Shown here: in pieces, positions 37,186 through 47,328 of the stretch
Layout of the letters: every line of letters starts with the position of its first letter
Numbering within the stretch: the stretch's first letter is position 1
Origin: Nocardia neocaledoniensis
GTDB lineage: Bacteria; Actinomycetota; Actinomycetes; Mycobacteriales; Mycobacteriaceae
Length of the DNA: 64,000 nt
Assembly (NCBI RefSeq): GCF_003182135.1
Contig: NZ_QGTL01000003.1
Span: 558,001 to 622,000 of the forward strand
Reading direction: 5' to 3'
Position numbers and translations under genes: made by a program
Notes under the pieces: generated by a model
The model's input: only the letters and a program-made list of their open reading frames with translations
The model's database searches: none
Told to the model about the DNA's origin: nothing

Positions 37186-40100
37186 GCGCGCGGCACCTGC
37201 ACGTGTGTCGCGTCGTCGGTGAGCCACCACGGGACGGTGACAGTACCCGTCACCGCGCCGCGCAGGTGGATTTCCAGCGTGTCGTGCAAGACCAGCGCGC
37301 CGGTGGCGTCGGCCGGTGACCACAGCTGCCGCAGCACCACGCCCAACGGGCTGGCCGCCCAGGTGGTTCGGGTGCCCGCGCCGAGGACCTCGGCGGTGAT
37401 CTCCTCCGACACCAGAGACAGATCCAGCAGCGTCGCCAGCGATTCCGCGTGGGCGGTGTCGCCGGCCACGAGACGGTTCGCGGGGACCACCAGGCCGAAG
37501 CAGGGCTGGTCGAGGACCAGCGCGGTGCCCGCGTCGACGACGGTGCCGTCCAGTGCCCTGACCTGCTCGGGCAGATCCAGGTCGCGTGGGTCGAGCGCGC
37601 CGGTGGCGACGGCCGCGGCCAGGCGGGCGTGGGTGCGCGCGACGACTTCGGGCGCAGGGGTTTTCGCCGGGTCGGCCAGCGCGTCGAGGAGTTCCTCGGC
37701 CAGCTCGGCCGACATGATGTCGGGACGGACGAGCAAGGGTCGCAGGGCGTCGAGATCGCGGGCGTCGAAGCCGGTGATCGCCGGGAGCAGTCCGGTGAAT
37801 TCGTCGTCGTCGGGGTGCCGGAGGCGGCCGAGGGCGACGCCGTCGATGTGCGCGTGCCGGTGCAGCCACCAGGCCGTGTAGCCGTCGCGGTCGGCGAGCA
37901 GGGCGCGGGTGCGCGGGACGGCGAGCAGGTGACCTAGCGCGGTGGGCCAGCGGTTTTCGTCGACCAGGTCGAGATCGCGCACGGCCGACAGGTCGCGGGG
38001 GTCCTCGGAAAGGCTTTCCCACCAGGCGGGCTCGTCGTCGAGATCGTGGTCGGGGCCGACGGGATCCGGGTCGGTGACGACGCCGAAATCCCAGCCGACG
38101 CCGATCGCGCGCAGGGCCTCGGCGCCGTACTCCTCGACCACCGAATCAGCGACGGTGCCGAACGGCGAATCCGGCTCTAGCACGTCCCCCAGCGGCGCGC
38201 CGGGCAGCAGCAGCTCGTCGGCGGGACGCAGTTCGCCGGTGTCGTCGGGTAGTTCGAGCAGGCCGAGCCAGGTGGGGAGCGAGTCGGCGGGCGCGAACGG
38301 GGCGAGGCGCAGGACGGCCTGCACGGTGTCCGGGTCGGCCGGATCGTGCTCGAGCAGGTCACGCAGGCCGGGATCGGTGAGCAGGTCCTCGGCGGCGGCG
38401 CTGCGGGCGCCCAGGCGCGACAGCAGCGCGTGCGTGGCGTCGGGATGGACCAGCCGGGCCCAGTGCACCGGCACCGCGACGGTGAGCTGGTCGTCCAGGA
38501 CGACGGTGCGCGGCCCGGTGACGAGCCTGCCGTCGGCCAGCGGCACGGCCAGCGCGCCGAACTCCTCGGCGGTCCTGGTGTCGACGACGAACGGCTCCAC
38601 CGCCGCGTAGAACCGCCGCCACCAGGCCGGTTCGCGCTCGAGGCCGCTGGACAGGTCGGCCAGGGCTGCGGGGCCGAGGCGGTGCACGTCGAGGACCGAG
38701 AGCTTCTCCTGCGCGGCGCGATCGGAGAGTTCGGGGATCACCAGCGGGCCGGTGAATTCGACCAGGACGGCGGCCAGTTCCGGGGTGAGGTCGGGGAACA
38801 CGCTCGCGCGGGTGGGGATGCTGTCCGATGCGGTCGGTCTCGCCGGCAAGTCGCCGTCCGGCCACGTCTCGCTCGATGCCACTCGTTCAGCCGACCGTGA
38901 GGTCGCTTCGGTCCTCTGCGCCGCAGCGGTGACGCCACCGGCGGGCGGTTGCCCGTGGGCCGTCGTAGGCTGGTCGACCGTCCCGTCGACGTACTGAACG
39001 CGGGCCGACCCGCGATGGTCAGCCCCGCTGTCCGAGGAGCCGGGCGCGTCATCCGCACGACCTGGCGCGGTGGCGTACGTGTCGTCCTGCGGTGCCGACT
39101 CGCCGGTGAGCCATGCGGCGGCGGCCTCGGGTACCTGTGCGGAGTTGTCCACAGGTGTGACGGGGCAGGTGGGGAGCCAGGCGTGCGTGCGGAGTTCGGT
39201 GGTGACGGCTTCGCGGAGCAGGGCGTCGGCCTCGCTGCGGGCGAAACCCGGGGTGGGGACGAGGACGAGGCGGTCGCGGGGCGGCAGCGCGCGGGCGAAA
39301 TCGGCGTAGCCCGTGGCGATCTCGGTGAGGCGGGCGCCGGGGAGCAGGCGGCGGCGATCGGGTTGCATGGGGATGTCGGCCACCAGGATCGCCGGGAGCG
39401 AGAGCTCCTCGTCGGAGCGGGTGGGGGCGCGCAGGACATCGGGGGCGGCGGCGACGGGCCGGCCGTGGCGCACGGGCAGCAGCCAGCGGGCCCGGGCGGT
39501 GCGGTACTGCCACCACCGGCGGTGCTCGCCGCCGGGCAGGGTGACGGCGAGCTCGGTGAGGCCGTCCGCCAGCCCGGTGACCGCGCTGGTGAATTCGTCG
39601 GCGCCGATGCGGATGCGGTGCAGGGCGGGCAGTTCCAGGAGCAGCTCCGGCGCTTCGGCGCGCATCGCGGCGAGCAGGGCGTCACCGTCGATGTCGGGGC
39701 GCAGGTGCACGACGACCTCGGTGTCGGCCCCGGCGACCGGGGTGGTCGGCACCGGCCAGGCCAGGCGCAGGACCGGCGGCGCGATGGTCGCCAGGTCGTC
39801 GGGTATCTCGATCCCGGTGTCGTGCAGCGCGTTCAGCGTCGCGACGCGGGAGAAGCGGATGGACCCGGTCGTCGACCGGACCTCGATCTCGTCGCCGATC
39901 GACCGCACCGCCGTGAACCCGACGCCGAACCGCCCGACCAGCTCCGTGTCGGCCTTGCCGGAGGCACGCAGTGCGGTGAGCGCATGCACACCCGAAACAT
40001 CCAGCGGCACACCGGTATTCGCGACATGCAGCCGCCCGTCGACCAGCCGCACACTCAGCTCACCCGCGACCCCCGACTTCGCGGCCGCGTCGGCGGCGTT

Positions 40101-40211
40101 CTGCGCGAGCTCGGTGAGCACCCGATCCCGATACCCCGCGGCGACCAGATCCGCCTCGCTGGCGGAGTCCTCACGCAGCCGAGTGGGCGAATCCCGCCAG
40201 GCGGCGAGCAC
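37182..40211 (-). CDS. sacsin-like GHKL ATPase domain protein
   Basis: Large cytosolic protein of 1009 residues whose N-terminus is a GHKL (Hsp90/sacsin-type) ATPase: ELAQNAADAA (34-43, N box), ANTGVPLDVSGVHALTALRA and GRFGVGFTAVRSIG (93-106, lid/G2). A low-complexity insertion (about 369-470) divides it from a C-terminal half with no familiar domain. Homologues accompany the DUF3027 gene in actinomycetes. The first canonical start is GTG 40211. The frame upstream reads DPFGTAELRAG, which looks protein-like, and may be used through a non-standard start. Role unknown; a chaperone-like ATPase is inferred from fold only. Confidence 0.8.
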   Translation of the reverse strand: MLAAWRDSPTRLREDSASEADLVAAGYRDRVLTELAQNAADAAAKSGVAGELSVRLVDGRLHVANTGVPLDVSGVHALTALRASGKADTELVGRFGVGFTAVRSIGDEIEVRSTTGSIRFSRVATLNALHDTGIEIPDDLATIAPPVLRLAWPVPTTPVAGADTEVVVHLRPDIDGDALLAAMRAEAPELLLELPALHRIRIGADEFTSAVTGLADGLTELAVTLPGGEHRRWWQYRTARARWLLPVRHGRPVAAAPDVLRAPTRSDEELSLPAILVADIPMQPDRRRLLPGARLTEIATGYADFARALPPRDRLVLVPTPGFARSEADALLREAVTTELRTHAWLPTCPVTPVDNSAQVPEAAAAWLTGESAPQDDTYATAPGRADDAPGSSDSGADHRGSARVQYVDGTVDQPTTAHGQPPAGGVTAAAQRTEATSRSAERVASSETWPDGDLPARPTASDSIPTRASVFPDLTPELAAVLVEFTGPLVIPELSDRAAQEKLSVLDVHRLGPAALADLSSGLEREPAWWRRFYAAVEPFVVDTRTAEEFGALAVPLADGRLVTGPRTVVLDDQLTVAVPVHWARLVHPDATHALLSRLGARSAAAEDLLTDPGLRDLLEHDPADPDTVQAVLRLAPFAPADSLPTWLGLLELPDDTGELRPADELLLPGAPLGDVLEPDSPFGTVADSVVEEYGAEALRAIGVGWDFGVVTDPDPVGPDHDLDDEPAWWESLSEDPRDLSAVRDLDLVDENRWPTALGHLLAVPRTRALLADRDGYTAWWLHRHAHIDGVALGRLRHPDDDEFTGLLPAITGFDARDLDALRPLLVRPDIMSAELAEELLDALADPAKTPAPEVVARTHARLAAAVATGALDPRDLDLPEQVRALDGTVVDAGTALVLDQPCFGLVVPANRLVAGDTAHAESLATLLDLSLVSEEITAEVLGAGTRTTWAASPLGVVLRQLWSPADATGALVLHDTLEIHLRGAVTGTVTVPWWLTDDATHVQVPRA

Positions 40212-40255
40212 TCCGGCCCGCAGCTCCGCCGTACCGAAGGGATCCGCCGAACCGT

Positions 40256-41932
40256 TCAGCGCGCCACCGACGATCCACGCTCGTCCACGGCGTCGTGCGC
40301 GCCGGCATCCGCATCGGCCGACGTGGCCGCACCGGCATCGCGGTCAGCGGTTGCCGCGTCATCGACACTGGACGTGGCCGTGTCAGCAGCGCTGTCATCG
40401 GCTGCCGCGTCATCGTCACTGGGTGTGGCCGCATCAGCAGCGCCGGCATCGCGGTCAGCGGTCGCCGCGAGATCGTCACCGGACGTTGCCGCATCAGCAG
40501 CGGGTGCCGGGGTATGCGTCGGCGCATCGTCTTCGGTCGCAGCATCAGCCGCAGCCGGAGAGGCGAGCGGGGCCGCAGCGCCCGGCGCCGGGGTGTCGAC
40601 CGTTGCCGTGTCGCCATTCGTCTCGGCAACTGCTGTGGGCGAGGTGGATTCGTTCGCCGGGGCTGCGGTGGCGGTCGGCGCCACGTCGTTCGCCGAGCCG
40701 GCGTCGGTCGCCGGTGCCTCGGTGGTCGTCGGCGCCTCGGCTCCGGGCGTCGCGGATTCCGCGGCGATGACCTCGGCGGCGGATTCCGGCTGCGCGCCTT
40801 CGGCGAGAGCGGCGCGATCGGTGGCAGCCGCCTCGACCGCCGCGGCCTCGGCGGTCTCCTGGGCATCGTTGGCAGCCGTCGCCTCGGCGGCAACGGAAGC
40901 CTCGGCGGTCTCCTGGGTGTTGGTGAGCTCTCCGGATTCCCGCGCGGCGATCTCGCCGACATCCACGACTTCGGCTGCACCGGCCGCCTCGGCAGCACCA
41001 CCGGTCGCGGCGGCGGCAGTCGCCTCGCCAGCACCGGTGACCTCAGCGGCAGCAGTCACCTCGCCGACAGGGGTCGCCTCGGCGACATCGGGGGTGGCGG
41101 CGGGCTCGGCCGCTTCTCCGGTGACCGCACCGGCACCGTTCTCGGCCGAACCGTTGCCCTCGGCGGAGGATTCCGTGCGGGTGATCTCGACGTAGTCGAC
41201 GGCGTGGTCGTCGAAGGCCTCGTAGCGAGGTGAGCCGTTGCCGCTGGGGGCGACGACGTCGGAGTGCGCGCCGCAGCCGTATTCGACATGGACGACGTGG
41301 CCGTCGGCGCCCATGGCGTTGCCGCAGACACCGAAGCAGTCGCGCAGGGCGCCGGCCAGCGGGAGGTAGAAGCCGCACAGGCCGCAGGTGGAGGGGGCGG
41401 CCTTCGCCATCTCCGTGTCCGGCCCGAATTCGGCATACCAACGCTCGGCGGCCTCGGCACGGCCTTCGAGGCTCAGCACCTGGGTGCGGCCGAGGCCGAC
41501 CTCGCGGGCCACCTCGTCGACCACCGGGTCGCCGGTGGCGACATAGCCGGGGACCAGGCGCGGATCGTCGGCGGGCGGGGCGAGCAGATCGCCGGGGCCG
41601 AGGTCGCCGGGACGCACCCGCTGCTCCCACGGAACGAAGTCGGGCGCGATCAGCGCGTCGGGTCCCGGGAGCAGCGCCGACTCGCTGACCGTGGCATATG
41701 TGGCTTCCGGCGGCGCCGCGACCACGACGGCCCACTGCCAGCCGCGATAGCCGGCCAGGGTCGCCTCGAACCGGTGGGTGGCCGCCGTCTCGTCCTCGGC
41801 GGTCACCCCCAGGTGGACTCCTACCCCGTCGGGTTCCAACTCGACGAGCGCACGACGTGCGACTTCGGCCGCATCGGCCAGAACAGGACGCACGCCGGAC
41901 TCCGAAACAGATACTGCGCTCACGGCATACAT
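40256..41932 (-). CDS. DUF3027 protein with long acidic Ala/Thr-rich tail
   Basis: DUF3027 protein, 558 residues. The conserved core is about the first 255: YRGWQWAVVVAAPPEATYAT, DALIAPDFVPWEQRVRPGDL, STCGLCGFYLPLAGALRDCF, and GNAMGADGHVVHVEYGCGAH with several Cys/His that could bind metal. The remaining 300 residues are an Ala/Glu/Asp/Thr-rich low-complexity tail rarely seen in homologues (family length is about 250-300). The start is ATG 41932 or GTG 41923; only 8 bases separate ATG 41932 from the divergent lipoprotein start. It precedes the sacsin-like gene by 44 bases, so they probably form an operon. Function unknown. Confidence 0.82.
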   Translation of the reverse strand: MYAVSAVSVSESGVRPVLADAAEVARRALVELEPDGVGVHLGVTAEDETAATHRFEATLAGYRGWQWAVVVAAPPEATYATVSESALLPGPDALIAPDFVPWEQRVRPGDLGPGDLLAPPADDPRLVPGYVATGDPVVDEVAREVGLGRTQVLSLEGRAEAAERWYAEFGPDTEMAKAAPSTCGLCGFYLPLAGALRDCFGVCGNAMGADGHVVHVEYGCGAHSDVVAPSGNGSPRYEAFDDHAVDYVEITRTESSAEGNGSAENGAGAVTGEAAEPAATPDVAEATPVGEVTAAAEVTGAGEATAAAATGGAAEAAGAAEVVDVGEIAARESGELTNTQETAEASVAAEATAANDAQETAEAAAVEAAATDRAALAEGAQPESAAEVIAAESATPGAEAPTTTEAPATDAGSANDVAPTATAAPANESTSPTAVAETNGDTATVDTPAPGAAAPLASPAAADAATEDDAPTHTPAPAADAATSGDDLAATADRDAGAADAATPSDDDAAADDSAADTATSSVDDAATADRDAGAATSADADAGAHDAVDERGSSVAR

Positions 41933-41940
41933 TTTGCCGT

Positions 41941-42717
41941 ATGAAGCGCAATCGCAGTTCGTTGGCTGTCGGAGTGCTGGTCAGCCTGCTCGGCGCGAGC
42001 GCCTGCGGCGGTTCGGTGGAGGGTGGACCGCCGCGGCTGCGCGTCGAGGTGATCGGCTCGTCACCGCACGATCCGCTGGCGTTCACGCAGGGCCTCGAGG
42101 TGGTCGACGGTATCCGCTACGAGAGCACCGGCATGTGGGGCGTGTCGACCGCCCGGACCGCCGACCAGGCCACGGGCGTCGAGACCGCGCGCGTCGAGCT
42201 GCCGAAGGAGATGTTCGGCGAGGGCATGACCAGGGCGGGCGACACCGTCTGGCAGATCACCTGGAAGGACGGCGTCGCCATCGCGCGCGACCCGGTGACG
42301 CTCGCCGAGACCCGCCGCGCGGAGTACGAGGGCGAGGGCTGGGGCCTGTGCGCGCAGGCCGACCGGCTGATCATGAGCGACGGCACCGCCACGCTCACCT
42401 TCCGCGATCCGGTGACCTTCGCCGAGACCGGCTCGGTGACGCTGTCCGGCCACGACTCGCCCAGGCCCAACGAGCTCGACTGCGCCCCCGACGGCACCGT
42501 GTACGCCAACAACTACCCCACCGACGAGATCCTGCGGATCGATCCGGCGACCGGCCGGGTGCTCGCGGTGATCGAGGCGGGCGGGCTGCTGGCGCCGTCC
42601 GAACGCGCGGGGACCGATGTCCTCAACGGCATCGCGCACCTGCCCGGCACCGACCGATTCCTGATCACCGGCAAGTACTGGCCGCGTCTGTTCGAGGTGC
42701 GGTTCGTCCCGAAATAG
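41941..42717 (+). CDS. glutaminyl-peptide cyclotransferase-like lipoprotein
   Basis: Exported lipoprotein of 258 residues with the beta-propeller fold of plant-type glutaminyl cyclotransferases. The signal peptide SLAVGVLVSLLGASAC ends at a lipobox Cys near residue 22. Family motifs are HDPLAFTQGLEVVDGIRYES, then TGMWGVSTAR, GDTVWQITWKDGVAIARDP, EGWGLCAQADRLIMSDGT, NELDCAPDGTVYANNYPTD and DVLNGIAHLPGTDRFLITGK. The activity would form N-terminal pyroglutamate on secreted proteins. It starts only 8 bases from the divergent DUF3027 ATG, so the promoters must overlap. Confidence 0.87.
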   Translation: MKRNRSSLAVGVLVSLLGASACGGSVEGGPPRLRVEVIGSSPHDPLAFTQGLEVVDGIRYESTGMWGVSTARTADQATGVETARVELPKEMFGEGMTRAGDTVWQITWKDGVAIARDPVTLAETRRAEYEGEGWGLCAQADRLIMSDGTATLTFRDPVTFAETGSVTLSGHDSPRPNELDCAPDGTVYANNYPTDEILRIDPATGRVLAVIEAGGLLAPSERAGTDVLNGIAHLPGTDRFLITGKYWPRLFEVRFVPK

Positions 42718-42785
42718 GCCGATGTGGCGAACACAGCGACGCCGCGAGTGAACGCCGAGACCGCGCGTACGACAGAATTGGACTC

Positions 42786-44546
42786 GTGACTACGCCCCGC
42801 GATCCCTCCGGTCCCGACCGTGGTCGCCGGGGCGGCAATCCCGCGGACACGCCGCCCGACCGTCATCCGGGCTTCGGGCACTATCCGCCGCGTGCGAGCC
42901 AGGAACCGCCGCGGCCGCGCAAGGTCTTCCCCCGTCCCGATGCGCCGGACCAGCCGACGGCCAGGTCGCGGGTGTTCCGCCGCGGCCGCACGGACGAACC
43001 GCCGACCACCCCCGTCCGCAAACCGGCTGGTCCGCCGCCGCGTCCGGCCCCGCCGGTGAACGGCCCGGCGGCCACCCGCCCGCTCCCCCTCGACGACGAA
43101 CCCGACCAGGTCAAGCAGCGGATTCCGCGCAAGCTGACGGTCACCCGGGTCGCCGCGATGCGCAGCAGGGAGCTCACCGAGCGCGGTTTCGCGACCTTCC
43201 AGCGCGCCGCCAAGGCCGACGGCGCCGACCAGTCCGGCCTGACCGCGCTCACCTACGCCACGATGGCCAACTTCGCGCTCGACGCCGCGATCGCCGTCTC
43301 GCTGGCCAACACCCTGTTCTTCGCCAGCGCCACCGCCGAGTCCAAGACCAAGGTGGCGCTGTACCTGCTCATCACGATCGCCCCGTTCGCGGTGATCGCG
43401 CCGCTGATCGGCCCGATGCTCGACCGGTTGCAGCGCGGCCGCCGGATGGCTCTGGCCACCACCTTCGCGCTGCGCGCGATCTTCGCGGTGCTGTTGATCT
43501 TCAACATCGACACCTGGGGCCTGTATCCGCTGGCCCTGTGCATGATGGTCGGCTCGAAATCCTTCGCGGTGCTCAAGAGCGCGGTGACCCCGCGTGTGCT
43601 CCCGCCCGACATCGATCTCGTGCGCACCAACTCCCGGTTGACCGTGTTCGGCCTGGTCGGCGGCACCATCGGCGCGGGCGCGCTGGCCGCGCTGGCCGCG
43701 CTGATCGCCGGTTCCACCGGCGCGCTCGTCTTCGCCACCGGCATCGCGGTGGCCGGTGCCTATCTGAGCCTGCGCATCCCGTCGTGGGTGGAGGTGACCG
43801 AGGGCGAGGTGCCCGCGACTCTCACCTATCACGGCCCGGACGCGCGCACCGAGGTGCTCGAGCCGGGGCAGGAGTCCTCGGTGCCGGCCAAGAAGCGGCG
43901 TCAACCGCTGGGCCGGGCGGTGGTGACGGGCCTGTGGGGCAACAGCGCCATCCGGGTGCTCACCGGCTTCCTGACCTTCTATATCGCCTTCGTCGCCAAG
44001 GGTTCCGGCGGCAGCCCCACCGAACAGGCCGCGATGCTCGGCGTGGTCGGCGCGGCGGCCGGTCTCGGCAACTTCGGCGGCAACGCGACCGGGGCCAGGC
44101 TGCAGCTGGGCAGGCCCTCGCTGGTGGTGCTCGGCTGCACGGCCGCCTGCGCGGGCGTCGCGGTGTTCGCGATGTTCACCGGCAATCTGTTCGGCGCCGC
44201 GTTCGCGACCCTGGTCGCCTCGGCGGCGAGCGCGCTGGCGAAGGTCTCGCTGGACGCGGCGATCCAGGACGATTTGCCGCCGGAGTCGATCGCGTCGGGT
44301 TTCGGCAGGTCGGAGACGGTGTTGCAGCTGAGCTGGGTGGTCGGCGGCGCGGCCGGTGTGCTGCTGCCGATCGAGTTCTGGAAGGGTTTCGCGGTGATCA
44401 GCGTGGTCCTGGTGGCCGGACTGATCCAGACCTTCGTCAGCTACACCGGGCACTCGCTGCTGCCGGGCCTCGGCGGTAACCGGCCCCAGCACGCCGAGCA
44501 GGAAGTGCCCACACATCCGAGAGGGACAGGAGACCCCAGCTGGTGA
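42786..44546 (+). CDS. MFS-fold membrane protein with N-terminal disordered region (Rv0876c-like)
   Basis: Membrane protein of 586 residues in the MFS superfamily. The first 115 residues are a Pro/Arg-rich disordered segment. About 12 helices follow, beginning ALTYATMANFALDAAIAVSL, with the conserved motifs LIGPMLDRLQRGRRMAL and MVGSKSFAVLKSAVTPRVLP. A cytoplasmic loop with PAKKRRQPLGRAVVTGLWG divides the halves. GTG 42786 is preceded by CAGAAT at 7-nt distance, suggesting a leaderless mRNA. The stop overlaps the DUF2771 start in GTGA. The mycobacterial counterpart Rv0876c-Rv0875c has the same pairing. Substrate unknown. Confidence 0.85.
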   Translation: MTTPRDPSGPDRGRRGGNPADTPPDRHPGFGHYPPRASQEPPRPRKVFPRPDAPDQPTARSRVFRRGRTDEPPTTPVRKPAGPPPRPAPPVNGPAATRPLPLDDEPDQVKQRIPRKLTVTRVAAMRSRELTERGFATFQRAAKADGADQSGLTALTYATMANFALDAAIAVSLANTLFFASATAESKTKVALYLLITIAPFAVIAPLIGPMLDRLQRGRRMALATTFALRAIFAVLLIFNIDTWGLYPLALCMMVGSKSFAVLKSAVTPRVLPPDIDLVRTNSRLTVFGLVGGTIGAGALAALAALIAGSTGALVFATGIAVAGAYLSLRIPSWVEVTEGEVPATLTYHGPDARTEVLEPGQESSVPAKKRRQPLGRAVVTGLWGNSAIRVLTGFLTFYIAFVAKGSGGSPTEQAAMLGVVGAAAGLGNFGGNATGARLQLGRPSLVVLGCTAACAGVAVFAMFTGNLFGAAFATLVASAASALAKVSLDAAIQDDLPPESIASGFGRSETVLQLSWVVGGAAGVLLPIEFWKGFAVISVVLVAGLIQTFVSYTGHSLLPGLGGNRPQHAEQEVPTHPRGTGDPSW

Positions 44547-45061
44547 GCAAGCTCAACGCACGAACGGTGATCGCGCTGGTCGCGGTGGGCCTGGTGGCCG
44601 TGGTCGGCGTGACGGCGGCGATCGTCGCCTACGCGGTGTCGAAGGCGCCCGATTCGGCCCCGGTGGTCACCGTGTACGGCGGCGGCGAGACGGTCGAGGC
44701 CGAGCCCTTCGGCTACTGCAACCTGGCCACGGGCGCCTGCGAGAACTTCGAGCACACCTACTACCTGCTCGTCCCCTCGGGCGATCCGGTCCAGGTGTCG
44801 CTGCCGAGCGCGATCGCCGAGGCGCCGTGGGTGGTGCTGCAGCGCTTCGAGCGCCCCAGCGGCGAGCGCGAGGACCGGGTCATGAGCTGGCTGGACTTCC
44901 CCGAGGGGGTCCGCGCCCTGAGCATCGACACCCAGCCCGCCCCGGACCTGCGCCTCATCGGTTTCGAGGTGCAGCTGCCGATGATCTACACCGATCCGGC
45001 GACCGGCCAGGAGACCACCGGCGTCCACGGCGCCTGGTCGATCGGCACACCGGCACCCTGA
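44543..45061 (+). CDS. DUF2771 exported/membrane-anchored protein
   Basis: DUF2771 protein of 172 residues with one N-terminal membrane anchor (VIALVAVGLVAVVGVTAAIV) and an extracytoplasmic beta-rich domain (FGYCNLATGACENFEHTYYL, SIDTQPAPDLRLIGFEVQLP). GTG 44543 overlaps the stop of the MFS gene, so the two are co-translated. It may be an accessory subunit of the transporter; that is inference from coupling only. Confidence 0.82.
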   Translation: MSKLNARTVIALVAVGLVAVVGVTAAIVAYAVSKAPDSAPVVTVYGGGETVEAEPFGYCNLATGACENFEHTYYLLVPSGDPVQVSLPSAIAEAPWVVLQRFERPSGEREDRVMSWLDFPEGVRALSIDTQPAPDLRLIGFEVQLPMIYTDPATGQETTGVHGAWSIGTPAP

Positions 45062-45128
45062 AACGGGCCTGACCGCTGGAACTCAGCCCCGACGACCCGA
45101 CCTCGAGGAGGGTCCGCCGCGCAGCGGC

Positions 45129-45159
45129 GGTCGCGGCCCGTCCCGTGGGGGCCGCGACC
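45129..45159. terminator. 11-bp hairpin terminator
   Basis: GGTCGCGGCCC (45129-45139) pairs with GGGCCGCGACC (45149-45159), loop of 9, in the convergent gap between the DUF2771 and cold-shock genes. Confidence 0.75.
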
Positions 45160-45184
45160 TCGAGCGCACCAGCGCTCCGACAAC

Positions 45185-45604
45185 TCAGTGATCGAGTTCG
45201 CGGGCGACCGCGCGGACGACCTCGGAAATCCGCTGGGAGAGCTTGCGGTCCGGGTACTTGCCGCGGCGCAGGTCCGGCTGGACCTTCGTCTCGAGCAGCG
45301 TGATCATGTCCTCGACGAGACCGTGCAGCTCGTCGGGCGACTTGCGCGGGCCCGCGTCCTTGCGGGTGGGCTGTTGGGCCTGGTTGCCGCGCACCGTCGG
45401 CGGCGCCTCGAGCAGCTTGAGGCTCAGCGCCTGCGGGCCACGACGACCGGCGGCCATGCCGAATTCGACGCGCTGTCCGGGCTTGAGCCCCTCGACGCCT
45501 TCGGGCAGCGCGGAGGAACGGACGTAGACGTCCTCGCCCTCGTCTTGGGAAAGGAAGCCGAAGCCCTTTTCGACGTCGTACCACTTCACCCGGCCGGTCG
45601 GCAC
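45185..45604 (-). CDS. cspB: cold-shock-domain protein (CspB-like, extended)
   Basis: Cold-shock protein of about 139 residues. The N-terminal CSD is complete: [20 protein letters not shown] (RNP1 KGFGFL) and [11 protein letters not shown] (RNP2 VYVRSS). A C-terminal extension of about 70 residues ([20 protein letters not shown]) is typical of the mycobacterial CspB (Rv0871) type and absent from ordinary 67-residue Csp proteins. GTG 45604 (VPTGRVKW) aligns with the family N-terminus; GTGs at 45613 and 45631 are alternatives, the last with AAGGG upstream. It is a nucleic-acid chaperone likely induced by cold or stress. Confidence 0.85.
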   Translation of the reverse strand: MPTGRVKWYDVEKGFGFLSQDEGEDVYVRSSALPEGVEGLKPGQRVEFGMAAGRRGPQALSLKLLEAPPTVRGNQAQQPTRKDAGPRKSPDELHGLVEDMITLLETKVQPDLRRGKYPDRKLSQRISEVVRAVARELDH

Positions 45605-45763
45605 TGCGCTCACCCGTTCATCATTCGACACCCGAACCCTTGTGGTCCGGGCTAGTTCTGCGTTGTCGCGAAAAGAACGCGCCCCACAGCAAGGCAGGAC
45701 GCGATGTGCCCAGAGTCTACCCCGGTGGCCATACCGCGAGCACATCAGTTTTACGGTGCACCG

Positions 45764-46976
<1,213 letters not shown>

Positions 46977-46992
46977 ACGCCCCACGCACACA

Positions 46993-47028
46993 ACAAGAGC
47001 CCGCATCCTCGAGGATGCGGGCTCTTGT
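46993..47028. terminator. perfect 36-base palindromic terminator after rpfA
   Basis: Two 18-base arms, ACAAGAGCCCGCATCCTC and GAGGATGCGGGCTCTTGT, are perfectly complementary with no spacer, followed by CTTTCCC. It lies between the convergent rpfA and the small gene ending at 47043. Confidence 0.85.
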
Positions 47029-47042
47029 CTTTCCCGTCCGTA

Positions 47043-47234
47043 TTACACCCGGTTGATGACAGTCTGCGGGTGGACGTACGGCAGCTCGGTGGCCGGGACG
47101 GGAAACACGGTCTCCTCGCCGAACGGCGAGAGGTTACCGGCGCGGGTCGCCGACAGTTCGGTCACGGCGTGCTCGCCGTCGGCCACCTGCGGCCAGCCAT
47201 TGTCGACGTAGGGTTTCTTCGATTTGTTCACCAC
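47043..47234 (-). CDS. small conserved protein (Rv0863-like position)
   Basis: Protein of 63 residues starting at GTG 47234 or 47231. It reads NKSKKPYVDNGWPQVADGEH, then AVTELSATRAGNLSPFGEET and ends in ELPYVHPQTVINRV. It is soluble, rich in Pro, Val and Glu. It is divergent from the helicase-domain gene by 94 bases, the arrangement of Rv0862c-Rv0863 in M. tuberculosis. Function unknown. The protein-like composition and conserved location are the reasons for calling it. Confidence 0.65.
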   Translation of the reverse strand: MVNKSKKPYVDNGWPQVADGEHAVTELSATRAGNLSPFGEETVFPVPATELPYVHPQTVINRV

Positions 47235-47328
47235 GGGCTCATTCTGGCATACGCATCCGCGCTGAACAGCGGCTGGCGCACTCCGGTCGGTCCGGTTCGA
47301 GGCGGCCGCGAACTGTAGGCTGGATCGG

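Noticed and set aside
42513-44516. Minus-strand open frame of 667 codons opposite the MFS gene.
   Set aside because: Composition is Arg/His/Gly/Asp noise; the plus-strand product has regular membrane helices.
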